DNA of 64,000 bases. Origin: UBA6183 sp046314755. Lineage in GTDB: Bacteria; Bacteroidota; Bacteroidia; UKL13-3. This document shows positions 38,262 to 47,116 of the stretch, in pieces (within the stretch, counting starts at the first letter, position 1; each line of letters starts with the position of its first letter). The notes under the pieces are model-generated. The model had not been told where the DNA came from. It saw only the letters and a list, made by a program, of their open reading frames with translations, and searched no databases. A program made the position numbers and the translations under genes. The stretch lies in the NCBI GenBank assembly GCA_046314755.1, contig JBKDBG010000077.1, forward strand, positions 4,216 through 68,215, written 5' to 3'.

Positions 38262-39707
38262 ATGGCAGAAGAAATAGATATCATTGATCAGGTTGTAAGT
38301 CAGGAATACAAGTACGGATTTACAACCAATATTGAAATGGAAACTGCCCCAAAGGGGTTGAATGAAGATATTGTTCGATTTATTTCGGCAAAAAAGAATG
38401 AACCGGAATGGATGCTCGAGTACAGGTTAAAAGCCTATCAGCATTGGTTAAGTATGGAAGAGCCAAAATGGCAAAACTTCTCGTATCCGAAGGTAAATTA
38501 CCAAGATGTTATTTTTTATGCAGCACCTAAGGAAAAGAAGAAGTTAAACAGCCTTGATGAGGTTGACCCGGAGTTGCTTAAAACCTTCGAAAAGTTGGGC
38601 ATTTCTTTAGATGAGCAAAAACGTTTGACCGGAGTAGCCGTTGATGCCGTGTTTGATTCGGTGTCAATTGCCACTACTTTTAAAGATCAATTAAAAGAAA
38701 AGGGCATCATTTTTTGTTCAATGAGTGAAGCCGTACATGAACATCCTGAGTTGGTGAAGAAATATTTGGGTTCGGTTGTACCGCACACCGATAACTATTT
38801 TGCTGCTTTAAATGCTGCAGTATTTAGTGACGGGTCGTTTGTATACATTCCTAAAGGAGTGAGATGCCCAATGGAATTGTCAACCTACTTTAGAATTAAC
38901 GCTGAAAATACCGGCCAATTTGAAAGAACCCTGATTATTGCAGATGAAAATTCATATGTAAGTTATTTGGAAGGTTGCACAGCTCCAATGCGTGATGAAA
39001 ATCAATTGCATGCAGCTGTAGTTGAGTTAGTAGCCTTAGACCGAGCAGAGATTAAATACTCAACCGTACAAAATTGGTATCCGGGTGATAAGGACGGTAA
39101 AGGAGGAATTTACAACTTCGTAACCAAACGCGGCATTTGTATGGGTGATTATTCAAAAATCAGCTGGACGCAAGTGGAGACCGGAAGCGCCATTACTTGG
39201 AAATATCCAAGTTGTATTTTAAAAGGTGATTATTCGGTAGGTGAATTCTTTTCGGTAGCCGTAACCAATAATATGCAACAAGCCGATACCGGAACCAAAA
39301 TGATTCATATAGGTAAGCATTCGAAAAGCCGAATTGTGTCAAAAGGTATATCAGCAGGTAAATCTCATAATACCTATCGCGGATTGGTGAAGGTGAATAA
39401 AAAAGCAGATTCAGCAAGGAATTACACTCAATGTGACAGTATGTTAATTGGAGATCGTTGCGGTGCGCATACTTTTCCATATATCGAAATTAACAATAAA
39501 TCGGCCATGGTTGAACATGAAGCCAGTACCTCTAAAATTGGTGAAGATCAAATTTTTTATTGTAACCAACGCGGTATTGGAACAGAAGAAGCCATTAGTT
39601 TAATTGTAAATGGTTTTTGCCGCGAAGTATTAAACCAATTGCCAATGGAGTTTGCTGTTGAAGCACAAAAATTGTTAGCGGTTTCATTAGAAGGCTCTGT
39701 AGGTTAA
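38262..39707 (+). CDS. sufB: Fe-S cluster assembly scaffold SufB
   Basis: A 481-residue core subunit of the SufBCD scaffold on which Fe-S clusters are built. SufB markers include FVYIPKGVRCPMELSTYFRI, YLEGCTAPMRDENQLHAAVV, the GGIYNFVTKRG block and the C-terminal CDSMLIGDRCGAHTFPYIEI with conserved cysteine. First gene of the suf operon, 44 nt before sufC. Length is typical. Confidence 0.98.
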   Translation: MAEEIDIIDQVVSQEYKYGFTTNIEMETAPKGLNEDIVRFISAKKNEPEWMLEYRLKAYQHWLSMEEPKWQNFSYPKVNYQDVIFYAAPKEKKKLNSLDEVDPELLKTFEKLGISLDEQKRLTGVAVDAVFDSVSIATTFKDQLKEKGIIFCSMSEAVHEHPELVKKYLGSVVPHTDNYFAALNAAVFSDGSFVYIPKGVRCPMELSTYFRINAENTGQFERTLIIADENSYVSYLEGCTAPMRDENQLHAAVVELVALDRAEIKYSTVQNWYPGDKDGKGGIYNFVTKRGICMGDYSKISWTQVETGSAITWKYPSCILKGDYSVGEFFSVAVTNNMQQADTGTKMIHIGKHSKSRIVSKGISAGKSHNTYRGLVKVNKKADSARNYTQCDSMLIGDRCGAHTFPYIEINNKSAMVEHEASTSKIGEDQIFYCNQRGIGTEEAISLIVNGFCREVLNQLPMEFAVEAQKLLAVSLEGSVG

Positions 39708-39751
39708 TCAATATTCATCATTATCAAATTCAAATTATTACACTTAATATC

Positions 39752-40513
39752 ATGCTAGAAATAAAAAATCTGCACGCGGAAATTGAAGGAAAAAAAATCC
39801 TAAATGGAATAAATTTAACGGTTAAGCCGGGAGAAGTTCATGCTATTATGGGGCCTAACGGTGCAGGTAAAAGTACTTTATCATCGGTATTGGCAGGTCG
39901 TGCTGATTATATGGTAACAGGTGGTGAAATTATTTTTGAAGGGAAAGACTTATTAGAAATGTCTCCTGAAGACCGTGCACGTGAAGGGGTGTTCTTGGCG
40001 TTTCAATATCCGGTTGAAATTCCAGGGGTAAGTACCACCAACTTTTTAAAAACCGCCATTAACGAAAAACGCAAATACCAAGGATTAGAACCCATGGAGG
40101 CAACTGATTTCTTGAAATTTATGCGTGAAAAAATGGAGCTGATGGAAATGGATAAGGCCTTAACCTCACGCAGTTTAAACGAAGGATTTAGCGGTGGTGA
40201 GAAAAAGCGTAATGAGGTTTTTCAAATGGCTATGCTTGAGCCAAAATTAGCGATTATGGATGAGACTGATTCCGGTTTGGATATTGATGCCTTAAGATTG
40301 GTTTCAAATGGGGTGAATAAATTACGTAATACCGAGCGTTCGTTTGTGGTGATAACCCATTACCAACGTTTGTTAGATTATATTGTGCCTGATTATGTAC
40401 ATGTATTATACAAAGGCCGTATTGTGAAAAGTGGTGATGCCGGATTGGCCAAAGAATTAGAAGCTAAAGGTTACGATTGGATCAAGGCTGAAGTTGAAGC
40501 AGCATCGGTGTAA
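39752..40513 (+). CDS. sufC: Fe-S cluster assembly ATPase SufC
   Basis: A 253-residue ABC-type ATPase of the SufBCD complex. Walker A is GPNGAGKST, the signature motif is FSGGEKKRNEVFQM, Walker B is LAIMDETDSGLDIDALRLV, and the H-loop His is in VVITHYQRLL. It has no membrane part and powers scaffold conformational change in the cytoplasm. Confidence 0.98.
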   Translation: MLEIKNLHAEIEGKKILNGINLTVKPGEVHAIMGPNGAGKSTLSSVLAGRADYMVTGGEIIFEGKDLLEMSPEDRAREGVFLAFQYPVEIPGVSTTNFLKTAINEKRKYQGLEPMEATDFLKFMREKMELMEMDKALTSRSLNEGFSGGEKKRNEVFQMAMLEPKLAIMDETDSGLDIDALRLVSNGVNKLRNTERSFVVITHYQRLLDYIVPDYVHVLYKGRIVKSGDAGLAKELEAKGYDWIKAEVEAASV

Positions 40514-40539
40514 GTTGGGCTTAATAATCAATAGTAACA

Positions 40540-41829
40540 ATGAGTTTACAAGAAGTATTACAAAACGATTTTCAAGCATATCAGCAACAAGCAGACGACA
40601 ATTCGTTTAGTCAACTGCGTAAAAAAGCTTATGCTGAATTTGAAAAATTAGGTTTCCCAACTACCAAACATGAGGAGTGGAAATACACTAACCTTAAACC
40701 TATTGCTGAGCAAAAATTCCAAAGCACTTGCGAAGTAAATTTATCTGCAATTGAGTTATTTAAGGCCTCGCCACTAAGTCATTTGGAAGCAAATGTGCTT
40801 GTGTTTGTGAACGGTACTTTTGTTGAGCAAGCCTCAAAAATTATTGAGCAAGAAGCATCCATTGTGATTACCACAGTTGCTCAAGCACGCATCAAACATG
40901 CTGAAGTGTTTACAAAACATTTCGGAAAATATGCCAACATTGAAGGTATGGCTATGAATGCTTTAAATACGGCCTTGTTAAGTGATGGTGCTTTTATTTA
41001 TGTTCCTGCAAGCAAATCAATTCAGCATCCTGTAATTATTTATCATATTACCGATTCAACATCCATTCATTCGCTTTCGCAACCTCGCAACTTATTTGTG
41101 TTGGAGAAAAATGCAAATGCCCAAGTGATTGAATCGTATGTGAGTACAGGTGACTTAAAATCGTTTACTAATGTGGTAAATGAGGTTTATGCAGATGAAC
41201 AAGCCCAATTGGAGTTGTATAAAATTCAACAACAAAGCGGTGATGCGTACCACAATAATTTTACCCAGGTGTTTCAAGAAGGTAATACCAATATCAACCA
41301 TGTTACCTTAACATTGGATGGCAATTGGACACGCAACAATTTACATTTTTACATGAATGGTGAAAATTGCAACACATTACTTTACGGATTATATGTAACC
41401 GATGGTAAGCAGTTTGTTGACAACCACACCCGTGTAGATCATGCCAAACCAAATTGCTTTAGTGACGAAAAGTATAAAGGTGTGTTAAAAGACAAATCTG
41501 TTGCGGTTTTTAACGGTAAAATAATGGTTCATTTAGATGCACAAAAAACCAATGCGTATCAACGTAACCAAAATATTTTATTGAGTGATGAAGCCACTGT
41601 AAACACTAAGCCTCAGTTAGAAATTTTTGCTGATGATGTAAAATGTACGCATGGTGCTACCATTGGTCAGTTGGACGAAGAGCCTATGTTTTATTTACGC
41701 AGTAGAGGTATTCCTGAAAACGTTGCGCGCAAGTTATTGCTTAATGCCTTTGCAGATGATATTGCCGAAAAAATAAAAATTCCGGAATTGGTAGCCATAA
41801 TGGAAGAGCAGATAGAAAAGAAGATATAG
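40540..41829 (+). CDS. sufD: Fe-S cluster assembly protein SufD
   Basis: A 429-residue partner of SufB. N-terminal KHEEWKYTNLKPI is typical of SufD; the C-terminal beta-helix has NGKIMVHLDAQKTNAYQRNQ, DDVKCTHGATIGQLDEEPMF and YLRSRGIPENVARKLLLNAF. It lies 26 nt after sufC. The DNA after its stop, up to sufS, is occupied by the GxxExxY insertion. Confidence 0.97.
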   Translation: MSLQEVLQNDFQAYQQQADDNSFSQLRKKAYAEFEKLGFPTTKHEEWKYTNLKPIAEQKFQSTCEVNLSAIELFKASPLSHLEANVLVFVNGTFVEQASKIIEQEASIVITTVAQARIKHAEVFTKHFGKYANIEGMAMNALNTALLSDGAFIYVPASKSIQHPVIIYHITDSTSIHSLSQPRNLFVLEKNANAQVIESYVSTGDLKSFTNVVNEVYADEQAQLELYKIQQQSGDAYHNNFTQVFQEGNTNINHVTLTLDGNWTRNNLHFYMNGENCNTLLYGLYVTDGKQFVDNHTRVDHAKPNCFSDEKYKGVLKDKSVAVFNGKIMVHLDAQKTNAYQRNQNILLSDEATVNTKPQLEIFADDVKCTHGATIGQLDEEPMFYLRSRGIPENVARKLLLNAFADDIAEKIKIPELVAIMEEQIEKKI

Positions 41830-41867
41830 ATGTAAACACAGATTACCACATTACACCTAAGAGTTTA

Positions 41868-41887
41868 ACCACTAAGCGCACAAAGTA
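41868..41887 (+). repeat. left end repeat of the GxxExxY cassette
   Basis: The 18 nt at 41868-41885 match the reverse complement of 42315-42332 at 14 positions (ACCAC..AAG...CAAAG). In addition, GCACAAAGTA at 41878-41887 is an exact inverted copy of 42287-42296. The repeat has a short CACnAAG period and runs into the coding start. Confidence 0.65.
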
Positions 41888-42279
41888 TGCACGAAGGTCA
41901 CCAAGATAAGGCTTTGGAGAATTTGGCAACCGAGGTAATAGGTCATTCGATTCAAGTGCACAAAAAGCTAGGACCGGGTTTACTTGAAAATGCTTACAAG
42001 GAATGTTTGCTTTACGAATTACATAAAAATAATTTGTATGCACAGAAAGAAGTAATGATGCCTTTGGTGTATGAGGAAGTTAAATTGGATGCAGGATATA
42101 GAATTGATATTTTGGTTGAGAATAAACTTGTTATTGAATTAAAAGCTGTTGATGCATTAAATGATGTTCACCTTGCACAGATTCTCACGTATCTAAAAGT
42201 GGGGAATTTTAAGTTTGGTTTATTAATGAATTTTAATGTAAAAATGCTTAAACATGGTATCAGGCGCGTAATACTATAA
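41887..42279 (+). CDS. GxxExxY family protein (PD-(D/E)XK-like) inserted in the suf operon
   Basis: A 130-residue protein with the family signature G-L-L-E-N-A-Y (residues about 36-42 in GPGLLENAYKECLLYEL), preceded by EVIGHSIQVHKKLGPG. The nuclease-like core reads YRIDILVENKLVIELKAVD, giving D...E-x-K. Biochemical function is unknown. Its first residues (MHEGHQDK) are encoded by the terminal repeat (CACGAAGG, CACCAAGA octamers). It sits between sufD and sufS on the operon strand with inverted repeats at both ends, so it looks like a passenger or mobile cassette rather than a SUF component. Confidence 0.9.
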   Translation: MHEGHQDKALENLATEVIGHSIQVHKKLGPGLLENAYKECLLYELHKNNLYAQKEVMMPLVYEEVKLDAGYRIDILVENKLVIELKAVDALNDVHLAQILTYLKVGNFKFGLLMNFNVKMLKHGIRRVIL

Positions 42280-42286
42280 CTTAGTG

Positions 42287-42332
42287 TACTTTGTGCTCCT
42301 GATAGTCATCTGGGCTTTGGGTCCTTTGTGGT
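42287..42332 (-). repeat. right end repeats of the GxxExxY cassette
   Basis: Two segments, 42287-42296 (exact 10-nt inverted copy of 41878-41887) and 42315-42332 (14 of 18 matches to 41868-41885). The right end stops 7 nt before the sufS ATG, so it supplies the upstream translation-initiation region of sufS. Confidence 0.65.
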
Positions 42333-42339
42333 AAAAAAG

Positions 42340-43563
42340 ATGAATGTAGAATTAAAAAATATCCGTATTCAGTTTCCAATTCTCCACCAAGAGGTGAATG
42401 GTAAACCTTTGATATATTTTGATAATGCCGCTACTACACAAAAGCCTAAACGTGTGATAGATGCCTTGCAAAAATATTACACACTGGATAATGCTAACAT
42501 ACACAGGGCTGCACACACACTCGCATCTCGATCAACCGAATATTTTGAAGATACCCGTAAAGCCATTCAACAATTTATTAATGCCCGTGAAGAGGCTGAA
42601 TGTATTTTCACCAAAGGCGTAACGGAAAGCATCAATTTGGTAGCCCAAACCTGGGGTAGAAAGTTTTTACAACCGGGCGATGAGGTGCTTATTACCACCA
42701 TGGAGCACCACAGCAATATTGTTCCGTGGCAAATGATATGTGAAGAAAAGGGGGCATTGCTAAAGGTGATTCCTATTAATGAGGCAGGTGAGTTGTTGAT
42801 GGATGAGTTTGATAAATTACTCTCTTCAAAAACCAAAATGGTAGCTTGCGTTTGGGTGAGCAACGCATTGGGCACCATTAATCCGGTAAAAGAAATCATA
42901 ACGAAAGCTCATACAGTTGGCGCAAAAGTATTGTTGGATGGCGCACAAGCTTGTTCACATATACAAGTTGATGTACAAGAATTAGATTGTGATTTTTTAA
43001 CCGTTTCGTCACACAAACTTTATGGACCAACCGGAGTGGGCGTGTTGTATGGTAAACGCGAATTGCTGGAAGCCATGCCGCCATACCAAGGTGGTGGTGA
43101 AATGATTAAAGAAGTTACTTTTAATAAAACTACCTACAACGAAATACCTTATAAATTTGAAGCCGGTACACCAAATATTGCAGATGTAATTGCATTTAAA
43201 TATGCCTTAGATTTTGTGAATGAATTGGGTAAGCCTGCAATTGCAGCCCATGAAGACAAATTGCTTCAACATTTTGTAAACGGAGTGAAAACATTATCCG
43301 GTATCACTTTAGTTGGAACAGCAGCGAACAAAATATCAGTTCAGTCATTTGTGTTCAACAACATGCACCACTTTGATGCCGGTATGATGCTTGATGCCAA
43401 AGGAATTGCAGTGCGTACAGGTCATCATTGTACCCAACCGCTTATGCAGCGTTTTGGTTTAGATGGAACAGTTCGTGCTTCGTTTGCGGTGTACAATACT
43501 TTAGAGGAAGTAGATGTGTTGATTGACGCCTTACATAAGTTGGCTAATTTTTCAAATGCATAA
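42340..43563 (+). CDS. sufS: cysteine desulfurase SufS
   Basis: A 407-residue PLP enzyme that takes sulfur from cysteine for Fe-S assembly. The N terminus has YFDNAATTQKPKRVIDAL; TMEHHSNIVPWQ and the PLP lysine in SSHKLYGPTGVG (Lys226) follow, and the persulfide cysteine is Cys364 in RTGHHCTQPLMQRFG, the group II (SufS) arrangement. A GTG four codons upstream lies inside the cassette end; the ATG at 42340 is preferred. Confidence 0.97.
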   Translation: MNVELKNIRIQFPILHQEVNGKPLIYFDNAATTQKPKRVIDALQKYYTLDNANIHRAAHTLASRSTEYFEDTRKAIQQFINAREEAECIFTKGVTESINLVAQTWGRKFLQPGDEVLITTMEHHSNIVPWQMICEEKGALLKVIPINEAGELLMDEFDKLLSSKTKMVACVWVSNALGTINPVKEIITKAHTVGAKVLLDGAQACSHIQVDVQELDCDFLTVSSHKLYGPTGVGVLYGKRELLEAMPPYQGGGEMIKEVTFNKTTYNEIPYKFEAGTPNIADVIAFKYALDFVNELGKPAIAAHEDKLLQHFVNGVKTLSGITLVGTAANKISVQSFVFNNMHHFDAGMMLDAKGIAVRTGHHCTQPLMQRFGLDGTVRASFAVYNTLEEVDVLIDALHKLANFSNA

Positions 43564-43565
43564 TC

Positions 43566-44012
43566 ATGAATGATAAAAATACGGTAGATATCCAAAACGA
43601 AATCATCGAAAACTTTTTGTTGTTTGATGGAGATATGGAACAAACGCTTTTTTACCTGATGGATTTAGGTAAGAAATTACCGGCCATGCCGGTAGAACAT
43701 AAAACGGAAGAGTTTATCGTGAAAGGCTGTCAAAGTAAAGTGTGGGTTTATCCAAGCTTAAAAGATGGGCAAGTTTATTTTGAAGCCGACAGCAATACAG
43801 AAATCACCAAAGGATTATTGTACTTGCTTTGGAGCATTTGGAATGGAAAAAAACCGGAAGAAATTATACAAACAGATTTGTTTTTTATTGATAAAATAGG
43901 CATGAGCCGAATGATTGGAAGCCAACGCAGCAATGGTTTTGCAAGCATGATTCAAAAAATGAAAATGTATGCATTGGCCTATCAATCACAACAACCTAAA
44001 AATACAATTTAA
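43566..44012 (+). CDS. sufE: sulfur-acceptor protein SufE
   Basis: A 148-residue protein that accepts persulfide sulfur from SufS and passes it to SufBCD. The acceptor cysteine is Cys55 in VKGCQSKVWV; LYLLWSIWNGKKPEEI is a conserved helix, and GMSRMIGSQRSNGFASMIQK closes the fold. It starts 2 nt after the sufS stop. Confidence 0.97.
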   Translation: MNDKNTVDIQNEIIENFLLFDGDMEQTLFYLMDLGKKLPAMPVEHKTEEFIVKGCQSKVWVYPSLKDGQVYFEADSNTEITKGLLYLLWSIWNGKKPEEIIQTDLFFIDKIGMSRMIGSQRSNGFASMIQKMKMYALAYQSQQPKNTI

Positions 44013-44015
44013 ACC

Positions 44016-44357
44016 ATGGAAGAAACAACAGAAAACAACAGCCTACGCACTTTTGTAGATGTTCAAAACGAAGCCGTAAAAGTACTCCAAACGGTTTATG
44101 ATCCTGAAATACCGGTGAACATTTATGAGTTGGGATTAATTTATGAGGTAAATGTTGATCATGATTTAAATATAGAAATCATTATGTCATTAACATCACC
44201 ATTTTGCCCTGCAGCTCAAAGTATGCCCGAAGAAATAAAACAAAAGTTGAGTAGTATAGAAGGTGTTCAATCGGTAGAGGTTAAAATTACTTTTGATCCG
44301 CCATGGACACAAGACTTAATGAGTGAAGCCGCCAAGTTACAATTAGGATTTATGTAA
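44016..44357 (+). CDS. DUF59/MIP18-family Fe-S assembly protein (SufT-like)
   Basis: A 113-residue protein of the DUF59 family. VYDPEIPVNIYELGLIYEV and SLTSPFCPAAQSMPEEI (with the conserved Cys in the C-P-A motif) are diagnostic, and the end has ITFDPPWTQDLMSEAAK. Such proteins help cluster maturation or transfer and are commonly last in SUF operons of this phylum. It starts 3 nt after sufE and is followed by a terminator. Confidence 0.94.
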   Translation: MEETTENNSLRTFVDVQNEAVKVLQTVYDPEIPVNIYELGLIYEVNVDHDLNIEIIMSLTSPFCPAAQSMPEEIKQKLSSIEGVQSVEVKITFDPPWTQDLMSEAAKLQLGFM

Positions 44358-44362
44358 GATAA

Positions 44363-44387
44363 AAGCTCCGTAATCGGAGCTTTTTTT
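44363..44387 (+). terminator. intrinsic terminator of the suf operon
   Basis: Stem AAGCTCCG/CGGAGCTT (44363-44370, 44375-44382), loop TAAT, ending in a T-run. Confidence 0.9.
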
Positions 44388-44427
44388 ATACTTTACATAT
44401 TTAATAGTTATTAAAAAAATTAATGTA

Positions 44428-44458
44428 TTTGTTTCATAGTCATTAATTAATATCTTCG
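44428..44458 (+). promoter_or_regulatory. Bacteroidota-type promoter of the M36 peptidase gene
   Basis: TTTG (44428-44431), exactly 19 nt, then TATCTTCG (44451-44458), one mismatch from TAnnTTTG. The ATG is only 11 nt after the -7 box, implying a very short leader. Confidence 0.6.
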
Positions 44459-44469
44459 ATTTTCCTATC

Positions 44470-47043
44470 ATGAAACGGATACTATTTCTATTGTGGTTTG
44501 CGGCCGTAGCGGTTGTAGCCACCAATGCACAACAAGCAACTGAATCAGTAATTAAATCAAAATTATTAGAAGCAGGTTTAACACCTGTTGATGTTAATGA
44601 AGTTTTGGTTACAGATAAGTATCAAACCAAACACAACGGGGTAACCCACATTTATTTTAAACAGGTTTACCAAGGTATTGAAGTGGATAACGCGGTTGGC
44701 GCCATTCATATTAAAAACACAGAGGTAGTAGGTTTCAACCAAAATTTTGTGCAATCATTAGCTTCAAATGTTCAAGCGAAGCAGCCTTCTATCAATCCGA
44801 ATCAAGCCATTGCAGCTACTGCACAGGTTTTAGGGTTGCAGTTGCCGGAGCAATTGAATAAAACAGGGTTAGAACTCACCAATAACAAATGTGAGCTTTC
44901 GGTTTCAAAAGAAATATCATCAGAGCCTATTAAAGTAAAGCTGGTGTATTATGTAACTGAAAAAAATGAAGTAAAACTTACTTATCAAACCAATTGGTTA
45001 GATGAGAAAACAGGCAATTGGTGGAATGTTTGGGTTGATGCACTTTCAGGTGCTTTCTTGTACAAGAATAACTGGAGTATTGCATGTAATCATCAGCATG
45101 CGCAAGGTCATGTGCATTCGCATCATGCATCTGTCAACACCAATCTTCAAATTCAAAAAACATTACAATCATTAAGCAAAAAATCAGCTACAATCAGTTA
45201 CCGCGCCTTGCCAATTGGAGTTGAAAGTCCTGCACATGGGGAACGCGTGTTGTTAACCAATCCTTGGGATTCATTAGCTTCTCCTTACGGTTGGCATGAT
45301 ACCGATGGTGTTGCAGGTGCTGATCACAGCATTACCAAAGGCAACAACGTATTTGCTTATGAAGATGCAAATAATAGGAACGCTCCCGGTTACAGCCCTG
45401 ATGCAGGAGAGAGCATGATATTTGATTACCCTTATGATACCATGGGTACTCCTCAGTTTAATTTAAATGCAGCCATTACCAACTTATTTGTATGGAATAA
45501 CTTCATGCATGATGTGTTCTATCATTACGGTTTTGATGAAGAATCGGGTAATTTCCAATTGAATAATTATGGCCGTGGAGGTGAAGATAATGATGCGGTT
45601 AATGCCGAAGCACAAGACGGAAGCGGTACTAACAATGCCAACTTTGCTACACCTGCGGATGGAGCAAAGCCTCGTATGCAAATGTACTTGTGGAATCGCC
45701 CTTCTGCACCCGCAGCGCGATTGTTTGTAGAAACAAGCAATACTAAAGATTCATTTACTTATGCAACTTCTTCTATTGGCCCGAAGGAAATAGACTTTAC
45801 CAACGTGGAAGTTGTTTTGGTAAGAGATACCGCAACCGGATCTACTTTAGGATGTAACCCAATAACGCAAGACTTAACCGGAAAAATTGCATTAATTGAT
45901 AGGGGAACATGTGCTTTTGTTCAAAAAATACGTAATGCTCAAGCGGCAGGTGCCGTAATGGTAATTATTGCCAACAACCAAAATAATGCATTTAATATTA
46001 CAGGTACAGCAAGTGATGTAACTATCCCTTCCATCATGATTTCATCAAGCTCAGGTACAACCATAAAAAATAGGTTATTAAATGATACGGTGTATGCCAC
46101 CATTAACAACGTTAACAGTATGGCCGGTGCATTTGACAGTGACTTAGACAACGGGGTAATTGCCCACGAATACACCCACGGTATTTCTAATCGCTTAACA
46201 GGTGGTCCGTCAAACAGTAACTGTTTAACCAATCAAGAACAAGCAGGTGAGGGTTGGAGCGACTTTTTTGCCTTGGTGATTACTCATAGGGTAACTGATA
46301 ATCCTGAAGTAGGAAGAGGTATTGCAACTTGGTTAGTTGGTCAGCCAAACTCAGGATTGGGTATCAGAAATTTCCGATACAGCCGTAACTTAAATGTTAA
46401 TCCAACCACATATGATGATATTAGAACATTATCAATTCCGCATGGTGTAGGTTCGGTTTGGTGTACCATGTTGTATGATTTGTATTGGAACCTGATTGAT
46501 AAATATGGTTACGATGCTGATTTGTATGATGGAAATGGTGGAAATAACCGTGCCATTCAATTGGTAATGGATGGAATGAAATTGCAACCATGTAATCCGG
46601 GGTTTGTTGATGCAAGAGATGCCATTTTACAAGCCAATAAATTAAACAATAATGGCGAAGATACTGCTCTTATTTGGAGCACATTTGCCAGAAGAGGGTT
46701 AGGTTTTTCAGCCAAACAAGGTTTAGCAACATCAAGAAGCGATGGTACCGAAGCCTATGATTTACCTGTGGCCGGCAATACTTTTGTTGCTAAAATAAAT
46801 GCAGAAACAGGTATGTCGTTTTGGCCAAATCCTACCAATGGAGCCATTGAATTTATGTTGCCTGAACAAGCGGTAAGTGCGCAAGTTGAATTGTATGATA
46901 TTGCAGGTAAATTGGTTTTCCAACAACAAGTTACTGCCGATAACAGAAAATTAAATTTAGGAGAGTTACCTAATGGTGCTTATGTAATTAAAGCCACCAG
47001 CAACGGAAAAGTATTTACTTCTAAATTAATCATGGCGCATTAA
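44470..47043 (+). CDS. M36 (fungalysin) family metallopeptidase with PA and T9SS sorting domains
   Basis: An 857-residue secreted zinc protease. The signal peptide is residues 1-20 (ending ATNAQ). An FTP-type propeptide covers about 30-200. The catalytic domain has HEYTH (His566, Glu567, His570) and the third-ligand region QAGEGWSDFFAL. A PA insert precedes it at about 440-540 (LTGKIALIDRGTCAFVQKIR). The end is a type A sorting domain (SFWPNPTNGAIEFML, LPNGAYVIKATSNG). The N-terminal part of the mature region is His-rich (HQHAQGHVHSHH). Likely degrades extracellular protein. Confidence 0.95.
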   Translation: MKRILFLLWFAAVAVVATNAQQATESVIKSKLLEAGLTPVDVNEVLVTDKYQTKHNGVTHIYFKQVYQGIEVDNAVGAIHIKNTEVVGFNQNFVQSLASNVQAKQPSINPNQAIAATAQVLGLQLPEQLNKTGLELTNNKCELSVSKEISSEPIKVKLVYYVTEKNEVKLTYQTNWLDEKTGNWWNVWVDALSGAFLYKNNWSIACNHQHAQGHVHSHHASVNTNLQIQKTLQSLSKKSATISYRALPIGVESPAHGERVLLTNPWDSLASPYGWHDTDGVAGADHSITKGNNVFAYEDANNRNAPGYSPDAGESMIFDYPYDTMGTPQFNLNAAITNLFVWNNFMHDVFYHYGFDEESGNFQLNNYGRGGEDNDAVNAEAQDGSGTNNANFATPADGAKPRMQMYLWNRPSAPAARLFVETSNTKDSFTYATSSIGPKEIDFTNVEVVLVRDTATGSTLGCNPITQDLTGKIALIDRGTCAFVQKIRNAQAAGAVMVIIANNQNNAFNITGTASDVTIPSIMISSSSGTTIKNRLLNDTVYATINNVNSMAGAFDSDLDNGVIAHEYTHGISNRLTGGPSNSNCLTNQEQAGEGWSDFFALVITHRVTDNPEVGRGIATWLVGQPNSGLGIRNFRYSRNLNVNPTTYDDIRTLSIPHGVGSVWCTMLYDLYWNLIDKYGYDADLYDGNGGNNRAIQLVMDGMKLQPCNPGFVDARDAILQANKLNNNGEDTALIWSTFARRGLGFSAKQGLATSRSDGTEAYDLPVAGNTFVAKINAETGMSFWPNPTNGAIEFMLPEQAVSAQVELYDIAGKLVFQQQVTADNRKLNLGELPNGAYVIKATSNGKVFTSKLIMAH

Positions 47044-47063
47044 GCTGCTTTGAATACATCAAT

Positions 47064-47096
47064 AAAAAAGCCATCCGAAACGGATGGCTTTTTTTT
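47064..47096. terminator. bidirectional intrinsic terminator
   Basis: Stem GCCATCCG/CGGATGGC (47070-47077, 47081-47088) with A-run before and eight T after; it separates the + M36 gene from the convergent - htrA-type gene. Confidence 0.9.
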
Positions 47097-47116
47097 ATGC
47101 CTAAGGTTGTGACAAT

